A DNA stretch of 64,000 nt, taken from assembly GCF_000506985.1 (NCBI RefSeq), contig NZ_KI650979.1:868001-932000 (forward strand), written 5' to 3'. Source of the DNA: Advenella kashmirensis W13003 (lineage in GTDB: Bacteria > Pseudomonadota > Gammaproteobacteria > Burkholderiales > Burkholderiaceae_B). The position numbers and the translations under genes were made by a program. The notes beneath the pieces are model-generated. The model saw only the letters and a list, made by a program, of their open reading frames with translations. It was not told the origin of the DNA and did not search any database. The number at the start of each line of letters is the position of its first letter. Positions within the stretch are counted from its first letter, which is position 1. Below are positions 36,687-45,072 of this stretch, one piece after another.

Positions 36687-37474
36687 ATCGCCACCAGTTT
36701 TGTCCTTCGGATTCGGTACAAACCGAACGCTAGTAACGAAGTCATCACTGCCACCTTAATAGGGTATTCGAGGTTCACCCCATAATGGACCGGATAATGT
36801 GGGAACATCGCCAGCCGCAATTCATCGACAATATGCAAATATGGATTCCATAGCAACCAGTTCATGACCTCATTTGGCATAATCCATATTGGGTAAAGCA
36901 CACCTGACAACAAATAGACCGGTAAAAATATAATTCTGATAACTGTTTTTAATTCCGGTACAACGTCAACCACCATACACAGAATAAGTCCTAAAGAAAA
37001 GGAAAAGAATAGTCCTATGAATAAAACGGCCAACCATTTAATAGGATCGACCATGGTAATTTCATAATCGAAGAAAAAACCAAGTATAAATAGGAAAATA
37101 CAAAAAACGACCGCGGAAATAATTGTTTCTATGATCGCCCGGGCAATCATTGGATCCAACGGCTTAATTTGTTTATAAGCAAACAATGCGCGGTTTGCGT
37201 CTACTGCCGACATTGACTGCAAAGCCATGTTACGCATGAGGAAAAACGGGATCATGCCTGAGACGAGAAACGGTGGAAATTCAATTCCATTTCTCACGGT
37301 GACATTGCGAAAAGAAAAGATCATCATGATAAATGCGATCTGCACGGCGGGCTCAAAAAACACCCAGAATACGCCAAACCGCTTTCTTCCGAACCGACTA
37401 CGCATTTCGCGCAATATCAGTGCAAATATCACCGCTTTCGTTATAGCAAATGACGAACGTTTTTCTAAAGTCAT
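36683..37474 (-). CDS. kpsM: Capsule polysaccharide ABC exporter, permease subunit
   Basis: 263-aa inner-membrane protein of the ABC-2 type with six predicted transmembrane segments (for example VQIAFIMMIFSF, AVVFCIFLFILGFFF, WLAVLFIGLFFSFSLGLIL and LPVYLLSGVLYPIW). The last contains the conserved SGVLYP motif of KpsM/BexB/CtrC. The N-terminal ILREMRSRFGRKRFG is the typical amphipathic coupling segment. It is coupled to kpsT by a 4-nt overlap and lies 12 bp after the kpsD-like gene. Confidence 0.95.
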   Translation of the reverse strand: MTLEKRSSFAITKAVIFALILREMRSRFGRKRFGVFWVFFEPAVQIAFIMMIFSFRNVTVRNGIEFPPFLVSGMIPFFLMRNMALQSMSAVDANRALFAYKQIKPLDPMIARAIIETIISAVVFCIFLFILGFFFDYEITMVDPIKWLAVLFIGLFFSFSLGLILCMVVDVVPELKTVIRIIFLPVYLLSGVLYPIWIMPNEVMNWLLWNPYLHIVDELRLAMFPHYPVHYGVNLEYPIKVAVMTSLLAFGLYRIRRTKLVAI

Positions 37475-37486
37475 GGTTTCATCAGC

Positions 37487-38614
37487 CTACAGGTTCGAAA
37501 CCGTCCGGCCTAAGACCAACGTTTGTACGATTGGGGAAATAATTTTCTGCCATTCGTACACCGGCGCATTAGTTACGTAAACTGCATCTTCCGGAAAAAC
37601 CTGAAATGCACGAGCCAAAAAGATCGATTCAGGTTTACGCATATCCAATCGGAAAACTTCGGCAGCGGGTTCTCCGTCTTTGGGCTCCTGATTGATGCGA
37701 AATACAAAAACACCCTGAGGATCGGCCTTCCCTTCATCAAGGCCACCAACGGAACCCAATACTTCCAATAAGCTCGGGTTCCGAGAAGGAAGATCTTTTA
37801 AACCTGGATCCTTCACGGACCCCATCGCTACGAAACGTTGACGCGCACGTTCCAGAATAAGTTCTGATCGAGGAGAAACCTGTCGGTTCTTGCCGCTCAG
37901 AACATCGTCATAGTTAATAGAATATGATTGCTTTCCATTGCGCACAACAACATTGATCAAGTGCGGTTCGAGCACTGGCCCACCCGCCATATTCACGGCG
38001 TCCAAAATGGTGAGTGGACCTTGCAAACTGGAAAACCGTCCGGGCGTCTTGACAGCACCAGCTACCAAGACAGAACCAGATAAATCACCGACCATTTCAC
38101 TGTGAACCTGAGGATCCGTCGCGACAGCGCCTTTTAACTTTTTCTTGATGGCGTTATCCACTTGGGTTAGAGTGAAGCCTCTGACGTTAACGGTTCCTGC
38201 ATAGGGAAGCGAAATTGTGCCATCAGCGGAAACACGGACATTTTCGAACGAGGTTCCTCCTGAGGACAAAGGTGCGAACACGCCGCCTTCAGCAGAATCG
38301 GATATCATTACCTTAATTACGTCACCAGGCACCAACTGAATAGCGGTTGTTCCCGTTTTGGAAACTTTCGCAGACGGTGGTGGGGGCGCTTGTCTAGAAT
38401 ATTCACCGACCGACGCAGGTGTCAAATCGATCAATTTATATGGTAGATTTGGGTCCTTTCCTGATGACTCTGACGTGATAGAACTGCTATACGGTCCAGA
38501 GCCAGACAAAAAAGAACCACATCCGGCTAATACCGAAGATATCAATACCACCCCGAAGGCATTCAGAAACCTCTTACCGCCCGAGCGCGATACGTTGAAT
38601 GATTGCACTTGCAT
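37487..38614 (-). CDS. kpsD: Outer-membrane polysaccharide export lipoprotein
   Basis: OPX-family channel component (KpsD/CtrA/BexD/Wza-like) that carries capsule across the outer membrane. From ATG 38614 the protein starts with a basic region, a hydrophobic stretch and the lipobox LAGC, with Cys at residue 32. The mature part has the poly-export domain (VPGDVIKVMI, DGTISLPYAGTVNVRG) and SLBB-like repeats (VLVAGAVKTPGRFSSL; FVAMGSVKDPGLKDL). Longer starts at 38659 or 38695 are possible, the last overlapping kpsE, but they push the signal peptide far from the N terminus. About 375 aa. Second gene of the export operon. Confidence 0.9.
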   Translation of the reverse strand: MQVQSFNVSRSGGKRFLNAFGVVLISSVLAGCGSFLSGSGPYSSSITSESSGKDPNLPYKLIDLTPASVGEYSRQAPPPPSAKVSKTGTTAIQLVPGDVIKVMISDSAEGGVFAPLSSGGTSFENVRVSADGTISLPYAGTVNVRGFTLTQVDNAIKKKLKGAVATDPQVHSEMVGDLSGSVLVAGAVKTPGRFSSLQGPLTILDAVNMAGGPVLEPHLINVVVRNGKQSYSINYDDVLSGKNRQVSPRSELILERARQRFVAMGSVKDPGLKDLPSRNPSLLEVLGSVGGLDEGKADPQGVFVFRINQEPKDGEPAAEVFRLDMRKPESIFLARAFQVFPEDAVYVTNAPVYEWQKIISPIVQTLVLGRTVSNL

Positions 38615-38666
38615 ATTGTTATTTCGCCAAAAAAAACGTGCTTGAAAACTGGTAGCCATATAACAC

Positions 38667-39776
38667 TCAATCCATATGGTCTTCAATCGTAGCAATTACA
38701 AACCGTACGATCCCAAGCAGCGCAAGCAAGCCGATCAGAATGGTCAGCAAGTTATAGGGCCTGTCCGGGTAAATAGCACTATCGGGAAGATTAGGACTAA
38801 CCACCACGGCCAAACTACGAAATTTCTTATTTATTTCAATCCGAGTATTTTGCAAGGACGCGAGACTGACTTTATAAGCCTCCTCGGCGATGCCCGCTTG
38901 AATAGTCAGATCACGGAACTTAGAGGCAACCGTGTTCAATTTACTGCTGCCTTCCTGTGCGATCAATCGCTGTGTTTCCGCTATAAGTTGCTTTTCGATT
39001 GCTTGAATTTTTCTCCGCTGCTGTTGCACCTGTGGCGCGCTTGAAGTAAGCGACGACGTGAGAGCATTTAGCTTTGCCTTTTCCGTTGCCAATTCGCCTT
39101 CCATAGTAGCAATCATTGTTGAACGCGAAGTGACCGTTGCTTCAGCATCCAACAAGTTGTTCTGGGCCTGGAAGTGCAGCAATTCGTCTCGCTTGACTTC
39201 GTAAGCTGCTCGCGCAGTTGCCAACTCGCGCTCCACAAAAGATAATTGGTCACGTGTCAGCTTGTGCGACAATTCGTTTACGAAATGTTCACTTTCTTTG
39301 AGAATTAAATCCAACGCTTTTCTGGAAAAATCCGGATCTAGTGCCTCGACCTGAACTTCCAAAAGTCCAGTCTCGTCATCGAAATGAGCCTTGACAACCT
39401 TCTGGTAAAAAGCGAGCTTATCCGCCTGAGAGGCTCCACTATTCAACCAATAAAATGGATCTTTATATTGAGCAGAGTAATGCTCCGTCCACCCCAATTC
39501 CCGTTCAAGCAGAGCAAGCATGTCATTCGACAGAATATACTGACGCAGAAACAGAGTCTCCTCGCGCGAAGTTGGGTTGGTGGCACCAAGCAATAGCGCC
39601 AGCCCAGGCGCATTGCTAATGGCTGGATTTGCGTTATCTGTCTGTCTAACAGCAACCTCCGCCACACTTACATAGCGATTAGTCGCGAACATGGTGTAAT
39701 AAACAATCGCCAAAATCAAGGGCAACACTACGATGCCGATGAACAGGAACCAATTTCTTCCGGATGAATTTGCCAT
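38667..39776 (-). CDS. kpsE: Capsule export inner-membrane PCP protein
   Basis: Polysaccharide co-polymerase/adaptor linking the ABC exporter to the outer-membrane channel (KpsE/CtrB/BexC). An N-terminal transmembrane helix (WFLFIGIVVLPLILAIVYYTMFA) is followed by a large periplasmic domain with long helices (residues ~165-290, Gln/Glu/Leu-rich) and a C-terminal helix (LLTILIGLLALLGIVRFVIA). Length 369 aa fits the family. It is the first gene of the minus-strand kpsE-D-M-T-wecB-wecC series. Promoters for it and for the divergent kpsS probably lie in the AT-rich 39777-40060 interval; I could not pick hexamers with confidence. Confidence 0.9.
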   Translation of the reverse strand: MANSSGRNWFLFIGIVVLPLILAIVYYTMFATNRYVSVAEVAVRQTDNANPAISNAPGLALLLGATNPTSREETLFLRQYILSNDMLALLERELGWTEHYSAQYKDPFYWLNSGASQADKLAFYQKVVKAHFDDETGLLEVQVEALDPDFSRKALDLILKESEHFVNELSHKLTRDQLSFVERELATARAAYEVKRDELLHFQAQNNLLDAEATVTSRSTMIATMEGELATEKAKLNALTSSLTSSAPQVQQQRRKIQAIEKQLIAETQRLIAQEGSSKLNTVASKFRDLTIQAGIAEEAYKVSLASLQNTRIEINKKFRSLAVVVSPNLPDSAIYPDRPYNLLTILIGLLALLGIVRFVIATIEDHMD

Positions 39777-40060
39777 CAGAGGTCGTTAACAAGTCTTAAT
39801 CGTGTGTGGATTGTAAAATGAAATGCCGCAACGAAGCCAATTCCGACGCCATCCGATGTTTATTAAATGAAACACTGTCTTTTTTTTGCTTCTAACTGAT
39901 TGATTTTTCGGAAATTTTCTTTATCTTAGGAAATATATTCTCATTTATGTTACAAATAGAAACATTAAAAAGTGTCGTTTCTAGCCAAATTACAACCGAG
40001 ATAGTATTATCCGGGGAAAGGGATCTGACATTTCACTTTAATAACGGCGCATAAATAATC

Positions 40061-41338
40061 GTGATAATTGAGGGAATCGAAGCGTTCTCGGGAAAGAACA
40101 TTCTATTATTGCAAGGGCCGGTGGGTCCTTTTTTTCGTCGTTTCGCAAAAGACCTTAAAAACAAGGGAGCCACGGTTCATACCGTGAATTTTAATGGCGG
40201 GGACTGGCTGTTCAATCGTAAAAACTCCATCAGTTTTCGTAAACACCCTCGCGAATGGCGCAGTTTTTTCGAAAATCTGCTGAATGATCTGGATATAGAC
40301 GTTGTGTTTTTATTCGGCGACTGCAGGCCGATTCACGTTGTCGCACATCAAATTGCGTCCCGTTATGGCGTAAAAATCGGCGTATTTGAAGAGGGATATG
40401 TTCGTCCGAACTTCATCACTCTGGAAAAAAACGGCGTCAACGACCATTCAAGCGCGGCTCGGGAAGCTCAGTTTTACTATAGTCAGAAGAAGATTCCGAC
40501 CCGGCGTGAGCGACAGGTAGGCTATGCCTTCCCATACATGATGCTTTGGGCTTTTTTATATTTCACCTGTAGTCTTCTGCTTAAACCTTTCTTCTGGCAT
40601 TACAGACATCACCGCCGCCTGCACATCATAGAAGGCTATATCTGGCTGCGCAGTTTTACCCGTAAAGCCTACTATAAAATTGCAGAACGAGGAATGGAAA
40701 AGGAATTGACGACGACGTTGTCCAAGAAGTATTTCCTGCTTCCCCTGCAAGTATATAACGATGCGCAAATCCATACCCACTCCGATTTTGCGACAGTTGA
40801 GACCTTCATCCGCTTCGTAGTAACGTCGTTCTCCAAGCACGCCCCCATCGGTACGCACTTGGTGATCAAGCATCATCCCATGGATCGAGGTTACAACGAT
40901 TATTCAAACTGGTTGCAGCAACTGGAGTTTCTGTACGACCTGTCTGGCCGGGTGCACTATATTCATGATCAGCATTTGCCCACGCTGCTGGACCACGCCA
41001 TTGGAACAGTGGTGGTAAACAGCACGGTGGGACTGTCCGCCCTCCTGCATAACTCCCCACTTAAAGTTTGTGGGCGGGCGATGTATGATTTTAAAGGTCT
41101 GACTTACCAAGGTACGCTGGATGAATTCTGGAGAGAGGCAGAGGACCAAAAAGTTGACGAAAAACTGTTCAACTCGTTCAGAAATTATCTGATTGCCACC
41201 ACTCAAATTAATGGCAATTTCTACAAACGCATTCCCAGACAAAAGTCGGCTACGGGCCTGAATTGGCGAGCACTGCAAACACGCGATCCGGCTTCACGCC
41301 CAAACAAACTATACTCCGACAGTCAAATCCACGGCTAA
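40061..41338 (+). CDS. kpsS: Capsule polysaccharide biosynthesis protein, KpsS-like (beta-Kdo linker)
   Basis: KpsS/LipB-type proteins add Kdo to lyso-phosphatidylglycerol when building the poly-Kdo linker of exported capsules. The N terminus has GKNILLLQGPVGPFFRRF, then NFNGGDW, FGDCRPIH and EEGYVRPNFITLE, all typical of the family. The C terminus has LVIKHHPMDRGY and NSTVGLSALLH. Length 425 aa is usual. The only in-frame start near the N terminus is GTG at 40061, without a good ribosome site, so the exact start is uncertain. The partner kpsC is absent from this window. It is divergent from the export operon. Confidence 0.9.
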   Translation: MIIEGIEAFSGKNILLLQGPVGPFFRRFAKDLKNKGATVHTVNFNGGDWLFNRKNSISFRKHPREWRSFFENLLNDLDIDVVFLFGDCRPIHVVAHQIASRYGVKIGVFEEGYVRPNFITLEKNGVNDHSSAAREAQFYYSQKKIPTRRERQVGYAFPYMMLWAFLYFTCSLLLKPFFWHYRHHRRLHIIEGYIWLRSFTRKAYYKIAERGMEKELTTTLSKKYFLLPLQVYNDAQIHTHSDFATVETFIRFVVTSFSKHAPIGTHLVIKHHPMDRGYNDYSNWLQQLEFLYDLSGRVHYIHDQHLPTLLDHAIGTVVVNSTVGLSALLHNSPLKVCGRAMYDFKGLTYQGTLDEFWREAEDQKVDEKLFNSFRNYLIATTQINGNFYKRIPRQKSATGLNWRALQTRDPASRPNKLYSDSQIHG

Positions 41339-41347
41339 CTCCCTCCT

Positions 41348-43318
41348 ATGTCTACCGAACCCCTTGCCCCAAGTCTGATCCGCAAAATCGGTTTGGACAA
41401 ACAGGCGGTTATTTACGGTCTGCAGCTGGCCTTCAGTGCGTGGCTGGCCTTCGCCATCGCCTCTTTCCTGCACATTCCCAACCCCTTTTGGGCGGCCATG
41501 CCGGTTTTTGTGGTCGCGCAGGCCACGCGCGGACTGGCATTTGAACGCGGGTTATACCGGATTATCGGCACGGCGCTCGGCGCTGCCGCCGGCTTCGGCA
41601 TGATTCAATTTGTACAGGACGCCCCCTATGCGACCATTGCGATGCTTGCGGTGTGGGTTGCAGTGTTCGGGGCATTGACGCATCTGATTTATGGCGTGAA
41701 GTCCTATGCCGCGTTGATGGCGGGCATTACGGCTGTCGTGGTCGTGATTCCGTGCATGTTCGTTCCCCAGCATTATCAGGAACTGGCCCTGGCGCGCGTC
41801 GCCTGTACCTTCATCGGGGTGATTACAATCACCTTGTCTTCTGCTCTGCTCACCCCTCATGCCGACCGCAGCCGCTTTTATCTGTCAGTATGCGAAGTGG
41901 CGGCAAGTGCCTGCTATCTTCTGGGAACAACGCTCAAAGGCGTCACCAAGGAAGGAGCCCGGCAGGAGGCGGAGATTCTGCAAAAGATCAGCCAGCTTGA
42001 GACCGCAGGCATTGCCATTATGGCGGGCTCTCCTGCGGCCGTAAAACAAAAGCGCGTGATTAATGCGCTGATCGTTTCCACCATTGGCCTGATTGCGACA
42101 TCGCGTCGCCTACATACACGCAACCGGCCAGGCCAGCCGCTCGCCCCCGACCTTGGTAACCGTTTGCTGACGTTATCGACGCTGAACAAAGATAATGCGA
42201 GAGAGATACTGGATAAACAGCAAATGGCAGAGTCCGTTGCGCTGGCCGAATCGGTTGACCCGACGCTTGCCCAGCATCTGCAGCGTATGCTCAAGGGCAC
42301 CCGCTGGTTGCTGGCAAACGACGCTGAGGCTGCCCGTTTTGCATTCAGCAGGGATACGCCCGTGCTTGCGCCCTCAACGAATTGGGGGCTGGCGCGTCAG
42401 ACCGGCTTGCTATGCGGACTGATTACCTTGTTTTCAGCGTCGCTGGCCTATGCAGGCGGCTCTTTTATTGGAGAAATGACCGCACTGGCGACCGCCATGT
42501 TTTCGCTGGTGCTGGGTTCCATGCTCAAGCCGCAAATCATTGCGCCACACCTGCTCAAGGGAATTCTGGTGGGCTCGGTGATTGCCGCGGGCTACCGGCT
42601 GGCCATTTTTCCGCATATTCACACCACCTGGCTGGTGGTGTTGTCGATCATGCCGTTCCTGCTGGTGGGCGGGCTGGCGCGGGCCAGCATGATGTTCCGC
42701 TTCCCCGCTCTGGATGCATGCATGGCGTTTTTGCTTGGCAGCCAGGCCATGCTGCCGGCTCGCGCTGTGACGACGATGGATGTGCTGGCTGAATCCGGTT
42801 CTATGATGGTGGCTGCCTGCCTTGTGGCGGGGGGATTTATTCTTTTGCCCCGGCATAGCGACCGCCATGTGAACGAAGCAACCGGCACGATCAACCACGA
42901 TCTGTTCCGGTTGATCAATAACAGCCGTGATCTGCCTGCGGAGCGCTGGATGGAGCGGTCGGTGCGGCAAACCCTGAGGCTGACGTCGCATCTGGCGCAA
43001 ACCACGCAGCGTCACAGTCTGGCGCCGGCGCATATTGTGTCTGCCTTGAATTTTGGGCACAGCGTGGCCGAATTGCAGCGGCTGGAACCGTCCTGGACGC
43101 CCGAGACCAGTGAGGTGCTGAAGGATCTGAAAAACCAGTTGAATACATTCACCGACGAGCCGGATTCCTTGGCCGCCACGCTGATGCAATACGCCAGGCA
43201 GGTGCAGCAGCCCGACGTTTCAGGCGCGTTGTGGTCGGCCTCGGAAGCGCTGGTGTCCGGACGGGACTTTTTCGCATACCGCCCGGGCTTGCGTGGCCCG
43301 GGCGAGCAATCCGTCTGA
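41348..43318 (+). CDS. FUSC-family aromatic-acid exporter-like membrane protein
   Basis: 656-aa inner-membrane protein of the YccS/AaeB-like FUSC superfamily. It has two hydrophobic blocks (residues ~20-175 and ~355-510), each with about six transmembrane helices, and soluble segments between and after them. The first block opens VIYGLQLAFSAWLAFAIASFL and has NPFWAAMPVFVVAQATRG, the conserved FUSC helix-turn. Such proteins export hydroxylated aromatic acids or related compounds. It starts 9 bp after kpsS, yet its codon use and GC content match the DNA to the right, so the join looks like the edge of the capsule locus. Substrate unknown. Confidence 0.85.
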   Translation: MSTEPLAPSLIRKIGLDKQAVIYGLQLAFSAWLAFAIASFLHIPNPFWAAMPVFVVAQATRGLAFERGLYRIIGTALGAAAGFGMIQFVQDAPYATIAMLAVWVAVFGALTHLIYGVKSYAALMAGITAVVVVIPCMFVPQHYQELALARVACTFIGVITITLSSALLTPHADRSRFYLSVCEVAASACYLLGTTLKGVTKEGARQEAEILQKISQLETAGIAIMAGSPAAVKQKRVINALIVSTIGLIATSRRLHTRNRPGQPLAPDLGNRLLTLSTLNKDNAREILDKQQMAESVALAESVDPTLAQHLQRMLKGTRWLLANDAEAARFAFSRDTPVLAPSTNWGLARQTGLLCGLITLFSASLAYAGGSFIGEMTALATAMFSLVLGSMLKPQIIAPHLLKGILVGSVIAAGYRLAIFPHIHTTWLVVLSIMPFLLVGGLARASMMFRFPALDACMAFLLGSQAMLPARAVTTMDVLAESGSMMVAACLVAGGFILLPRHSDRHVNEATGTINHDLFRLINNSRDLPAERWMERSVRQTLRLTSHLAQTTQRHSLAPAHIVSALNFGHSVAELQRLEPSWTPETSEVLKDLKNQLNTFTDEPDSLAATLMQYARQVQQPDVSGALWSASEALVSGRDFFAYRPGLRGPGEQSV

Positions 43319-43322
43319 CGAA

Positions 43323-44714
43323 TTAAAACGAGCCGAACATCGTACCCAGGGTGATAACAACCGCAACCGACAGCAGCGGCGCCACGATGGTCACCGCGGC
43401 GATATTCAGATAAGACTGTCTGTGAGTCAGGCCGCAAATGGCCAGCAGCGTAATAATCGCTCCGCAATGCGGCAGGGTGTCAAAACCGCCGGCCGACATG
43501 ACTGCGACGCGATGCAGCAGTTCGGGGCTGATCCCGGCTTCCTGGGCCATGCGCAGGTAATCTGCGCCCAGCGTCTGCAGCGCAATGCTCAACCCGCCTG
43601 AAGACGACCCGGTAATACCCGCCAGCGTGGTCATGGCAATACTTTCTGAAATGAGCGGATTGTTGGGTGCCACACCCAACACGTATTCCTTGATGATGGC
43701 AAACCCCGCCAGGCTGGCAATCACGGCGCCATAGCCTACTTCAGATGCGGTATTGAAAATCGGCAGCATGGAGCCGTAGGCGCCTTTGTTGACGGTGCTT
43801 TGCAAGTCTTGCCAGTGACGCAGCCGGGTGATAACCAGCCAAAGGCAGGCAATGATGAGTGAAATAATAATCGCCCACAGTCCCAGCGCCCCTTTCACAT
43901 TCAGGTCGGGGAATTTTTCCTTCAGGAAATCGAAATCCATGCCGTTGAAAATGCCATAAGTGAACAGGGCATTGATGCCGATCACCAGGATGAGCGGAAT
44001 GATGCTGCTCACAAATGAAATATTGTGGCCATCGCTGATGACTTCTTCTGCCACCCCATCATTATGATCGCCATAGCCTTCGCCCGCCTCCTTCGCCTTG
44101 CGGGCGCGGCCAAGCAGCCACCACATGCCGAAGCCGAACATGATCAGGGCTCCAATAATGCCTAGGCCTGGCGCAGCAAAGGCGTTGGTGCCGTAATACG
44201 GAATGGGAATGGCGTTCTGAATGGCCGGCGTGCCGGGCAGCGCGGTCATGGTGAAGGTAAAGGAACCCAGGGCAATCGCGGCGGGCACGAGGCGCTTGGG
44301 AATGTCGGCCATGTAGAACATGACTTTTGAAATGGGGTAGATGGCGAAGGCCACCACGAACAGCGATACCCCACCGTAGGTGAGGATACCGCAGGCCAGC
44401 ACGACGGTCAGGATGGCATGGCGCGGGCCCAGAACCCGCATGATCCAGTTGGCGATAGACGCCGCCGCACCGGAATCGGCCATGAGCTGGCCGAACAAGG
44501 CGCCCAGCAGGAAGACCGGGAAGAACTGCAGCAGGTATTTGCCCAGCGCCGGCATGAAGGTTTCGGTATAGATAGGCAGCAACTGGCCGGCATCGCCAGA
44601 GAGCAGGACGGCCAGCGCGGCCATGAGCGGCGCCAGGATCAGAACGGAATATCCCCGATATGCCAGGTACATCAGCAGCAGCAGGGATATCACGATGGAT
44701 AACATACTGAACAA
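43323..44714 (-). CDS. GntP-family permease
   Basis: 463-aa inner-membrane proton symporter of the gluconate permease family (GntP). Twelve or so hydrophobic segments run along its length, with FFPVFLLGALFGQLMADSGAA, ILTYGGVSLFVVAFAIYP, SFTFTMTALPGTPAIQNAIP and GITGSSSGGLSIAL as recognisable family stretches. Members carry gluconate, hydroxybutyrate or related hydroxy acids; the substrate cannot be set here. TTG at 44714 is preferred because GGGG lies 6 nt upstream; an ATG nine bases later is too far from it. It converges on the FUSC gene, with a gap of only 4 nt. Confidence 0.88.
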   Translation of the reverse strand: MFSMLSIVISLLLLMYLAYRGYSVLILAPLMAALAVLLSGDAGQLLPIYTETFMPALGKYLLQFFPVFLLGALFGQLMADSGAAASIANWIMRVLGPRHAILTVVLACGILTYGGVSLFVVAFAIYPISKVMFYMADIPKRLVPAAIALGSFTFTMTALPGTPAIQNAIPIPYYGTNAFAAPGLGIIGALIMFGFGMWWLLGRARKAKEAGEGYGDHNDGVAEEVISDGHNISFVSSIIPLILVIGINALFTYGIFNGMDFDFLKEKFPDLNVKGALGLWAIIISLIIACLWLVITRLRHWQDLQSTVNKGAYGSMLPIFNTASEVGYGAVIASLAGFAIIKEYVLGVAPNNPLISESIAMTTLAGITGSSSGGLSIALQTLGADYLRMAQEAGISPELLHRVAVMSAGGFDTLPHCGAIITLLAICGLTHRQSYLNIAAVTIVAPLLSVAVVITLGTMFGSF

Positions 44715-45072
44715 AATAATCCCCTTGATTTATGGATGAAGCAGCGTGTTTTGAGAAATGGAATAACCCCCGGAACCTGGTTTTTGCTGTGAGAGGTGGC
44801 TGTTAGATAGTTGATTATTCCATTAGTTTGGACGACTGCTGCCATTATAGGGATTGAATATGGCAATAAGACTCAAGGGTAAACCTTATTGGTGTTATCC
44901 CTGATATTGATTTTCAAGTGGTAATAGCATCAGTCATGCCTTCCGGTTAAGCATGCCAATGACAACCGGCCGGGCGGCTTCCGCCGACCCGGCTATTCTG
45001 AAATGCAGAATAGATCGTGCATCATAAACAGGTCGCCAAGCGGCTTTACGACCTGTTAATAGATCATTTTAC
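44715..45072. other. Intergenic region with three stacked hairpins
   Basis: 358 bp between two minus-strand genes. The left part must contain the GntP gene's promoter and its ribosome site. The right part carries a GC-rich near-palindrome around 44967-44993, a perfect 8-bp hairpin (44993-45000 with 45006-45013) and a perfect 9-bp hairpin (45027-45057). No coding sequence is supported. Confidence 0.55.
45027..45057 (-). terminator. Hairpin after the tannase-family gene
   Basis: Arms AACAGGTCG and CGACCTGTT enclose 13 nt, beginning about 16 nt past the minus-strand stop at 45073. Read on the minus strand it is followed by TTTATG. It is a plausible terminator with a weak T-tract. Confidence 0.55.

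Noticed and set aside
39777-40060. Search for a JUMPstart/ops element upstream of the capsule genes
   Set aside because: No GGCGGTAG-type ops sequence was found by eye on either strand here.
42434-43189. His/Gln-rich minus-strand frame in the FUSC gene
   Set aside because: Composition is typical of an antisense shadow of a GC-rich membrane protein.
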